Below are positions 1 to 5,384 of a DNA stretch of 13,685 nt, piece after piece (position 1 is the stretch's first letter; every line of letters begins with the position of its first letter). This DNA is from an uncultured Alistipes sp. Lineage in GTDB: Bacteria; Bacteroidota; Bacteroidia; Bacteroidales; Rikenellaceae. A program made the translations under genes and the position numbers. The stretch spans positions 1 through 13,685 of the forward strand of contig CAAGBI010000079.1 of the NCBI GenBank assembly GCA_900768015.1. Reading direction: 5' to 3'. The notes under the pieces are model-generated. The model saw nothing but the letters and a program-made list of their open reading frames with translations. It did not search any database and was not told where the DNA came from.

Positions 1-28
1 CTTTCCCTACACGACGCTCTTCCGATCT
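1..28. other. Illumina TruSeq adapter remnant (non-biological)
   Basis: These 28 bases match, without mismatch, the 3' portion of the Illumina TruSeq universal/read-1 sequencing adapter, ending in the diagnostic GCTCTTCCGATCT. The match is at the extreme window end, as expected when an untrimmed adapter-containing read ends an assembled contig. Genomic sequence probably begins at base 29, and the junction there should not be read as biology. Confidence 0.97.
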
Positions 29-48
29 GATGTGGCCTCGATAAAGAG

Positions 49-93
49 AAAGAGCGGATGGGCTGTACTTGGCGTACTGCCCATTCGCTCTTT
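49..93 (-). terminator. Stem-loop downstream of the BACON lipoprotein gene
   Basis: A 15-nt inverted repeat (arms 49-63 and 79-93) with a 15-nt loop lies 39 bp beyond the stop of the minus-strand gene at 132-1466. The arms pair fully except at one position, which is a G.U pair when read on the plus strand and an A/C mismatch when read on the minus strand. On the minus strand a pyrimidine-rich CTCTTTAT stretch follows, so it may work as a weak intrinsic terminator or 3'-end stabiliser. The core (GAATGG/CCATCC as read on the minus strand) resembles the hairpin at 2948-2983. Confidence 0.6.
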
Positions 94-131
94 GGATTGA
101 GAGGTCGCAGATGACCCCTTATCACAAGAAA

Positions 132-1466
132 TTAATCTTTTTCGATGACACCTGTCCAGTTACAAGTAATGTTATTACCCTTGAAGTCGTAGCCATCGAG
201 GATTACGGTGTGTGTACCATCGTTGTTGTCGATGAACTCGGCAGTACCAGTCTTAATCATAGCGTAATTTTTGTAGCCACTTGCAGAGCCACCACCATAC
301 TCGTAGAACCAGCTGCCTACAGCCTGAGCATACTTGTTTGTGAAGCCAGCCATCATAACGAGCTTACCAGGCTTATCGGAGATGGTGTACTTACCCGCGA
401 ACTTACCGTCGGTTGAGTTGTTGTCGGTGATAAGGTCGAACTGAAGAGTGTCGCCGTAGACATAGCCGCCCGACTTGTTCATGAGGTAGATGGTGTAGTT
501 AGAGTAGCCAGTCTGCCAGTAGTCGCCCTCATAGCCCCACTTTGCGCGGTGCTCGCCGTCGAAGGTAACATGGCGGTCGGCTGTGAGTGTAGACTGCGCC
601 TCGCCATCCTGACCACCTGTGGGGTCATCATTGCCACCATTATCGGGGTTCTCGCCACTAACATCCTCAAGCTCAAGGCTGCCGAAGAATGTCACCTTGT
701 GGAGCTTGCCGTCGATGGTTGCCTCGAGAGTAATCTTATTTGCCGACACGACCATCTTTGCATCTGTCATATAGGTAGCGGTTGTAGCCTCCACGCTGTC
801 GCCTGTGAGGATAAGCTGGCTATTCTCGCTGTTGATGGTGTAGGCATTGCCTGTGTTCGACTTATCGAAGGTGTAGGTGCCCAAGGGGAGTGTGAGGCTC
901 TTGTTTGCGGGCGAGAAGCAGTCGATGTAGTAGTATGTACCATTGGTGTAGGCCTGACCGCCATTGTTGAGACCCTGATCCGAGAGGAAGAAGGCGTAGC
1001 GGTCTGTGCCGTCGCCATACTTCTCACCATAGTAGTAGCCATCGAGGCACGATGCCTGGAACTCCACATCTGCCTGGGTGTTGCCGCCACCATTGCCGCC
1101 ACCGCTGCCTGAGCCCTTCTGCATGATTGTGACATTTGCAGCCTCGTCGCCATAACTAACGGTGATAATAGCGATGCGCTGAGCACCTATATTGGCCTTT
1201 ACATCAACAATGATTACACCGGTTGTGGGGGTTGTGATGCTCTGGATTGCCTCCTCGCCACTAACGATAGCAGTCTCTACCGAGAGACCAGCAACAGCAT
1301 CCTTAAGTGTGTAGGTGATAGCGACATTGCCACCTTCGGGCTCCACGATGATATTCATATCGGAGGTGAAGTTGAGGTGCTTCAACGCACCACCATTGTC
1401 ATCAGTGTCGCACGATGCAAATAGCATGGCTACACTTAATGTGATAAGTGTAAAAAGTCTTTTCAT
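132..1466 (-). CDS. BACON-domain surface lipoprotein with two C-terminal repeat modules
   Basis: This is a 444-residue exported lipoprotein. It has a short basic N-terminus, a hydrophobic stretch and the lipobox FASC, making Cys19 the lipidated residue. Residues about 30-117 form a BACON-like beta-sandwich (bacterial Ig-like fold; it ends with the typical NVTIMQKG). A Gly/Ser/Asn linker follows at 118-129. Residues about 133-265 and about 300-440 look like two divergent copies of one beta-rich module: YYYGEKY...FFLSD aligns with YWQTGY...YLMN, LPLGTYTF with FAGKYTIS, and KITLEATIDG with the GTHTVILDGYDF region. A second Gly/Asn/Asp-rich linker (about 268-290) joins them. The protein at 3838-5361 is a paralogue with the same modules. 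BACON domains are associated with glycan or mucin binding; a binding role here is inference. No catalytic motif is visible. It is transcribed alone from the promoter at 1507-1538. Confidence 0.9.
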   Translation of the reverse strand: MKRLFTLITLSVAMLFASCDTDDNGGALKHLNFTSDMNIIVEPEGGNVAITYTLKDAVAGLSVETAIVSGEEAIQSITTPTTGVIIVDVKANIGAQRIAIITVSYGDEAANVTIMQKGSGSGGGNGGGNTQADVEFQASCLDGYYYGEKYGDGTDRYAFFLSDQGLNNGGQAYTNGTYYYIDCFSPANKSLTLPLGTYTFDKSNTGNAYTINSENSQLILTGDSVEATTATYMTDAKMVVSANKITLEATIDGKLHKVTFFGSLELEDVSGENPDNGGNDDPTGGQDGEAQSTLTADRHVTFDGEHRAKWGYEGDYWQTGYSNYTIYLMNKSGGYVYGDTLQFDLITDNNSTDGKFAGKYTISDKPGKLVMMAGFTNKYAQAVGSWFYEYGGGSASGYKNYAMIKTGTAEFIDNNDGTHTVILDGYDFKGNNITCNWTGVIEKD

Positions 1467-1506
1467 ATTGTTTTAGTTATTTAATGACTACATCCCTAAC
1501 TTTCGG

Positions 1507-1538
1507 CAAAGATATGTAATATTTGGCAAAGTTGCAAA
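1507..1538 (-). promoter_or_regulatory. Bacteroidota-type promoter for the gene at 132-1466
   Basis: Read on the minus strand, a -33 TTTG (1535-1538) is followed after 20 bp by TATCTTTG (1507-1514), which matches the Bacteroidota -7 consensus TAnnTTTG. The expected start is near 1500, giving a leader of about 34 nt before the ATG at 1466. No equally good promoter was found on the plus strand for the divergent channel gene at 1567; the nearest candidate, AATATTTG at 1518-1525, departs from the consensus. Confidence 0.75.
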
Positions 1539-1566
1539 TGGCACACCCCTTGCTCTAATAGATGGC

Positions 1567-2265
1567 ATGTTGCTTAAGATAATAAACATACTCACGCTTA
1601 TTGCCAGCATCCTACTCTTAGCATCGCTCTCGGCAGAGATTATCTACTCCAAGGAGCTGGCGCGCTTCTCCACCGACTACTCGTGGGCCATGTTTGGCGT
1701 ATGCCTTATATTTATTATAGACTTCATAGCCCTTATGGCGCACTCGCCCCACCCGTGGCGCTTTCTGCTGCGAAATGGAGTGGTGCTACTACTCTCTATA
1801 CCCTATCACACGCTCTTTGGGTGGTTTAATATTGCCGTGGGCCACAATGGCGAGATGATGCTGAGTGGCATTGTTATGTTGCGCGCGGTGATGGCACTAT
1901 ATATAACATTGAGGTGGCTTATAGCGCGACGCACCACACGCCTGTTGTGGGCATACATCGCTACGGTGGTGGTATGCACATACTTTGCAGCATTGTTCTT
2001 CTACGAGTACGAAGCACCCGTAAATAGCGCCGTACACGGTTTTGGCGATGCACTGTGGTGGGCCTGCATGAATATGACCACGGTGGGAGCAGAGATATTC
2101 CCCGTAACGGCCATAGGCAAGGTGATATGCGTGGTGCTACCCATCATCGGCATGGCGATGTTTCCCGTTTTCACGGTCTATGTCACCTCGCTCTACACGC
2201 CTCACAACAAGCGTGGCACGACACTTGCAGATAACAGCACAAACAAAAACCAAGATAAGAGATGA
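1567..2265 (+). CDS. Six-TM voltage-gated-like ion channel with atypical filter TTVGAE
   Basis: This is a 232-residue integral inner-membrane protein with a potassium-channel layout. Hydrophobic segments lie at about 3-24, 41-58, 66-88, 100-119, 127-146 and 185-209. The fourth carries spaced arginines (R106, R116, R121, R122, R125), as in a voltage-sensor S4. Between segments 5 and 6 is a pore-helix-like stretch (ALWWACMNM, 162-170) followed by the filter region TTVGAE (171-176). Canonical K+ channels have T-V-G-Y-G there, so Thr, Val and the first Gly are kept while Tyr-Gly is replaced by Ala-Glu. The fold assignment is well supported. Selectivity (K+, Na+ or non-selective) cannot be inferred. 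The polar C-terminal tail is short, and no RCK/TrkA-N ligand domain is present. The stop overlaps the next start by 4 bp (ATGA), implying translational coupling with the lipoprotein gene that follows. Confidence 0.85.
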   Translation: MLLKIINILTLIASILLLASLSAEIIYSKELARFSTDYSWAMFGVCLIFIIDFIALMAHSPHPWRFLLRNGVVLLLSIPYHTLFGWFNIAVGHNGEMMLSGIVMLRAVMALYITLRWLIARRTTRLLWAYIATVVVCTYFAALFFYEYEAPVNSAVHGFGDALWWACMNMTTVGAEIFPVTAIGKVICVVLPIIGMAMFPVFTVYVTSLYTPHNKRGTTLADNSTNKNQDKR

Positions 2266-2840
2266 AAAAGAGTCTACTATTTTTTGCTATCGCCATGGGC
2301 GTGGTTACGCTCGTGGGTTGTACAGAGAAGAGGGGTTGGAGCCATGATGACCGTAAGGCAGTTCGCAACGAGATTGACAACTACCGCGACATGGTCTACC
2401 TCGAAGACCTTGAGGTTGTGGAGTTTGACGACTTCTCGGGCGATGTCATCGAGGCCATAGAGATTGACTACCCCACCTATGCCATCTACTATGAGCTACC
2501 AGGCCGTGGCGACACGCTCGATGTCTATGTTGTTTCGACCATCGTCGAGCGCCTCGACACCGATCCACACAACCTGCGCCACATCTTCCCCTACTCGTGG
2601 CTTGTTGCCGAGGGTGTGCTTCCCGCGGGCTTGGACAAGCAGGCACAGCGCGCCTTCTATGACTGCCTCTCGCAGAAGGTTAAGCGACAGTATCATACCT
2701 CGCGTCGCTTCTTGTATGCCTTGATGAACGACCCCAACGCCGGAAATGCCGTCATGCAGATGCAGAACGACTGCGCGATGGAGCTCTTCGACTGGGGCAT
2801 GGAGGTGGATGAGACCGTGGTGGTGGAGACAACAAATTGA
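2262..2840 (+). CDS. Small lipoprotein of unknown function, coupled to the ion channel
   Basis: This is a 192-residue protein with a lipoprotein signal ending LVGC (Cys20). I do not recognise the family. The mature part is acidic and probably mixed alpha/beta. An acidic segment follows the signal (EDLEVVEFDDFSGDVIEAIE, about 48-67), then short beta-type stretches (YAIYYELPG, LDVYVVSTIVE). The C-terminal half is helix-like and carries a QKVKRQYHTSRR basic patch (about 138-149). No enzyme motif is visible. The ATG overlaps the stop of the channel gene (ATGA), so the two products are probably made together, and this protein may be an envelope partner of the channel; that is inference from arrangement only. 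The gene ends exactly where a set of 25-bp tandem repeats starts. Confidence 0.8.
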   Translation: MKKSLLFFAIAMGVVTLVGCTEKRGWSHDDRKAVRNEIDNYRDMVYLEDLEVVEFDDFSGDVIEAIEIDYPTYAIYYELPGRGDTLDVYVVSTIVERLDTDPHNLRHIFPYSWLVAEGVLPAGLDKQAQRAFYDCLSQKVKRQYHTSRRFLYALMNDPNAGNAVMQMQNDCAMELFDWGMEVDETVVVETTN

Positions 2841-2914
2841 CGGACATTTACACTTGCATAGTTAACGGACTTTCACACTTGCATAGTTAACGGACTTTTA
2901 CCCTTGCATAGTTA
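2840..2914 (+). repeat. Three tandem 25-bp direct repeats
   Basis: Three head-to-tail copies with an exact 25-bp period occupy 2840-2864, 2865-2889 and 2890-2914. Each begins ACGGAC and ends TTGCATAGTTA, with only a few differences in the middle. The first base of copy 1 is the last base of the upstream TGA stop. A partial, degenerate relative (TTGCATAATTA) recurs at 2990-3000, where its TTG coincides with the predicted -33 element of the mscL promoter. Function is unknown. Confidence 0.95.
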
Positions 2915-2929
2915 AGTATAAAGTTGGTT

Positions 2930-2983
2930 CCGAGTCTCTCGGATGATGAAGGGGATGGATGGCGAGATGCCATTCGCCCCTTC
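2930..2983 (+). terminator. Double stem-loop after the channel/lipoprotein unit
   Basis: A small hairpin (CCGAG 2930-2934, loop TCT, CTCGG 2938-2942) is followed by a larger one with arms 2948-2963 and 2969-2983 and loop GAGAT. The larger stem pairs for about 15 bp with one bulge and two G.U pairs. No T-run follows, so this is not a standard intrinsic terminator. It may stabilise or define the 3' end of the upstream transcript. Its core resembles the hairpin at 49-93. Confidence 0.5.
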
Positions 2984-2989
2984 TCGCTA

Positions 2990-3020
2990 TTGCATAATTA
3001 AAAAAATATCTTTAATTTTG
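2990..3020 (+). promoter_or_regulatory. Bacteroidota-type promoter for mscL
   Basis: TTG at 2990-2992 (-33) and TAATTTTG at 3013-3020 (-7; consensus TAnnTTTG) are 20 bp apart. The predicted transcript start is near 3027. This placement argues against a possible in-frame GTG start at 3020, which would lie upstream of the transcript start, and supports the ATG at 3056. Confidence 0.75.
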
Positions 3021-3055
3021 TGGCAAATTATAATTCAAACTTAATTAAACAAACT

Positions 3056-3607
3056 ATGGGATTACTTCAGGAGTTTAAGGCATTCGCCCTCAAGGGTAAT
3101 GTGATGGATATGGCAGTCGGTGTTATCATCGGTGGTGCCTTTGGTAAGATTGTAACATCGTTGGTTAACGATGTCATCATGCCCGGTGTGGGTGTATTGG
3201 TTGGCGGCGTAGACTTCAAGGATTTGAAGCTTACCCTCAAGGAGGGTGTTGCAGCAGTTGAGGCTCAGGATGCTGTTGTTGCTACCGAGACCGTTTTCAA
3301 CGAGGCTGGCGAGGTTGTCTACAATGTGGGCGATGTTATCACTCCCGCAGTCGAGGCTGTAGCGGCTGTTGACCCCGTGTACCTTACATATGGTAACTTC
3401 ATTCAGACAACCGTTGACTTCCTCATTATCGCTATCAGCGTATTTGTGATGATTAAGATATTCAACAAGCTCACCTCAATCCGCCTCAAGAAGAAGCAGG
3501 AGGAGGAGGCAGCGGCGGCTGCAGAGCCCGCTCCAGCACCAGAGCCAGAGCCTACAAAGGAGGAGTTGTTGCTCACTGAGATTCGTGATATTCTCAAAAA
3601 CAAGTAG
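3056..3607 (+). CDS. mscL: Large-conductance mechanosensitive channel MscL
   Basis: MscL is an inner-membrane homopentameric channel that opens under membrane tension to release solutes during hypo-osmotic shock. The 183-residue product has the amphipathic N-terminal helix and TM1 signature (FKAFALKGNVMDMAVGVIIG, then GGAFGKIV) and TM2 at about 113-137 (YGNFIQTTVDFLIIAISVFV). A charged tail follows, with KKKQEEE, an Ala/Pro/Glu-rich linker at 151-166 and a final helix EELLLTEIRDILKNK. The periplasmic loop (about 52-112) is roughly twice the length of that in the 136-residue E. coli protein and contains a Val/Ala/Glu-rich insertion. I chose the ATG at 3056 because it gives the conserved MscL N-terminus and because an upstream in-frame GTG (3020) lies within the promoter. 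It has its own promoter and terminator and is probably monocistronic. Confidence 0.96.
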   Translation: MGLLQEFKAFALKGNVMDMAVGVIIGGAFGKIVTSLVNDVIMPGVGVLVGGVDFKDLKLTLKEGVAAVEAQDAVVATETVFNEAGEVVYNVGDVITPAVEAVAAVDPVYLTYGNFIQTTVDFLIIAISVFVMIKIFNKLTSIRLKKKQEEEAAAAAEPAPAPEPEPTKEELLLTEIRDILKNK

Positions 3608-3627
3608 TTGATTACAAGCGCGTTGCG

Positions 3628-3675
<48 letters not shown>

Positions 3676-3679
3676 CTGG

Positions 3680-3719
3680 GAGTCATGGGTGAAATAGCAC
3701 TCATGGCTCTTTTATTTTT
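3680..3719 (+). terminator. Intrinsic terminator of mscL
   Basis: The arms GAGTCATGGGTG (3680-3691) and CACTCATGGCTC (3698-3709) form a 12-bp stem, including two G.U pairs, with loop AAATAG. A T-rich tail (TTTTATTTTT region, 3710-3719) follows directly. This is the arrangement of a rho-independent terminator. Confidence 0.85.
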
Positions 3720-3744
3720 CATTCACAAAATTATGGCGTAACGG

Positions 3745-3775
3745 TTTGCATTTTAAGCAAATTTTGCTACTTTTG
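3745..3775 (+). promoter_or_regulatory. Bacteroidota-type promoter for the lipoprotein operon 3838-7247
   Basis: TTTG at 3745-3748 and TACTTTTG at 3768-3775 match the -33 and -7 elements with a 19-bp spacer. The start is expected near 3782, leaving a leader of about 55 nt. The spacer contains a hyphenated palindrome, AGCAAATTTTGCT (3756-3768), which could be an operator; that part is speculative. Confidence 0.8.
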
Positions 3776-3837
3776 TCCCAAATTTTCTTTTAAGAAACTA
3801 CTACTAAGCAACAACTATAACATTATTAACCATAATT

Positions 3838-5361
3838 ATGAGAAAGCTTTTTACTTTAATGGTTGCTATTTGCGGTCTTCTCCTTGCAGCGTGCGAGACC
3901 GAGAATGGCATCAAAAAGGGCGAAATCTTCATCACATCGGAGACTAACATCGAGGTTGGCCTCTATGCTGGTGAGTTCGTAATCGACTACGCAGTCAAGG
4001 GCTACGAAGATGTCGATGCAACAATCACAACCACATCGGAGTGGCTTCGCGTAAAGGAGAATCGTCTGGGCAAGGCTACAATCCAGTATGAGGAGAACAC
4101 CTCGGGTGGTATGCGTCAGGCTGCCGTTATGCTCAGCTACGAGGGCTCAACAGCAACGGTCGTAGTATCGCAGTCAAACGAGGCAGTAACCCCCATCCTC
4201 ACACTTAAGAGCGAGGAGAATGTGGCAATTGACCGCTGCGGCCAGATGGTCGTTATCAGCTACTCGCTCGAGAATGCCAACCCTGTGGACTATGTCTTTG
4301 CCAAGACCGCTGCCGACTGGATCTACTCTATCGAGTGCAAGGGCGGCAAGGTGACTCTCGGCGTGGCTACAAACACATCGGGCAAGGAGCGCGAGACAGT
4401 AGTCACCGTGGGCTATGGCTCGGCATCGTTCAATGTAAACATCAAGCAGGCGGGCGAGGGTGAGATTAACTTCAAAGCACCACTTCTCTGGGGTGACTAC
4501 TATGGCGACGCCCTCACACCTGGTGCAGCGAACTACTGGTTCTTCCTCTCTGATAGAGGTTTCGACACTGAGGGTAACTCATACCCCAACGCTACATACT
4601 ATCGTATTGATGCGTATGGTCCCCTTGCAAAGACTACAGGCATCGTGCCCATCCCCGATGGTACATACACCTACGACCCCAACGACACCTACGCACAGTG
4701 GACATTCACAGCTGAGTGGAGCGGTCACTGGGTGACTGATGCCAACGCCCACCGCGACGCTATCCTCAAGTTCGAGGAGGGTACACTCGTTGTCGAGGGC
4801 AACAAAATTACGCTCACTGCAAAAATCAACGGCGAGGTACACAATGTGGTATTCGAGGGCGAGAACGCACTGCTCGACTGCCAGAACGATGTCTCTGTGC
4901 TCACAACACTCGAGGGCGACTACGAGGCAGACCTCTCTGACCACCGCATGGTCTACGAGTGCTATGGCGACTACTACGAGTTTGGCGCATTCAACTGGAT
5001 GTTCGTAATCATGCCAAACGATGGCTCGGGCGACTGCATGCAGCTCGATGTTATCACTGGCCACAACGACAAGGAGAGCGGCTTCGCAGGTGACTATATT
5101 GCATCGGATGTACTGAAGCAGTGGTCATTCATCCCAGGATGGACAGATGGCTACAACATGCAGTGCAGCTGGTTCTTCAACAACAGCGAGAGCGAGCAGG
5201 CACCATTCCGTGGTGGCGAGGTATCGGTAGTTGACAATGGCGACGGCACAATGACCGTAGACATCAATGTAACCGACGACCGCCGCAACAACATCACTGG
5301 CACTTGGACTGGCGTGCCCGAGGCTTACACAACACGCAGCATCGTAGTATTCAACAAGTAA
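3838..5361 (+). CDS. Tandem BACON-domain lipoprotein, paralogue of the gene at 132-1466
   Basis: This is a 507-residue lipoprotein with lipobox LAAC (Cys19). Two BACON-like beta-sandwich domains follow, about 30-113 and 118-206. Both have the pattern of a T/S-D/E-W core (TTSEWL, KTAADWIY) and a closing strand ending in VVSQS or NIKQAG. After them come two divergent copies of the uncharacterised module also seen in the protein at 132-1466: about 209-345 (YYGDA...YWFFLSDRG...TYYRIDAYG...IPDGTYTYD...NKITLTAKINGEVHNVVF) and about 365-493 (YGDYYEFGAFNWMFVIM...MQLDVITGHN...FAGDYI...NNITGTWTGV). The signature NxxFLSD and the closing NNITxxWTGV are shared by both paralogues. The extra BACON copy is the main difference between them. 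It is the first gene of a two-gene operon, with its partner 23 bp downstream. A surface or periplasmic ligand-binding role is inferred from the fold alone. Confidence 0.9.
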   Translation: MRKLFTLMVAICGLLLAACETENGIKKGEIFITSETNIEVGLYAGEFVIDYAVKGYEDVDATITTTSEWLRVKENRLGKATIQYEENTSGGMRQAAVMLSYEGSTATVVVSQSNEAVTPILTLKSEENVAIDRCGQMVVISYSLENANPVDYVFAKTAADWIYSIECKGGKVTLGVATNTSGKERETVVTVGYGSASFNVNIKQAGEGEINFKAPLLWGDYYGDALTPGAANYWFFLSDRGFDTEGNSYPNATYYRIDAYGPLAKTTGIVPIPDGTYTYDPNDTYAQWTFTAEWSGHWVTDANAHRDAILKFEEGTLVVEGNKITLTAKINGEVHNVVFEGENALLDCQNDVSVLTTLEGDYEADLSDHRMVYECYGDYYEFGAFNWMFVIMPNDGSGDCMQLDVITGHNDKESGFAGDYIASDVLKQWSFIPGWTDGYNMQCSWFFNNSESEQAPFRGGEVSVVDNGDGTMTVDINVTDDRRNNITGTWTGVPEAYTTRSIVVFNK

Positions 5362-5384
5362 CAACAACTAAAACTAAATAACCA

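Noticed and set aside
549..1112. 187-residue plus-strand reading frame inside the BACON lipoprotein gene
   Set aside because: It is antisense to a well-supported lipoprotein gene. Its composition (rich in Cys, Val and Ala) mirrors the opposite strand, and it has no domain, promoter or signal.
2840..2914. CRISPR array
   Set aside because: The 25-bp units are contiguous, with no unique spacers, and no cas genes are present.
3020..3055. GTG start adding 12 residues to MscL
   Set aside because: The GTG overlaps the last base of the predicted -7 element and lies upstream of the expected transcript start. The conserved MscL N-terminus begins at the ATG at 3056.
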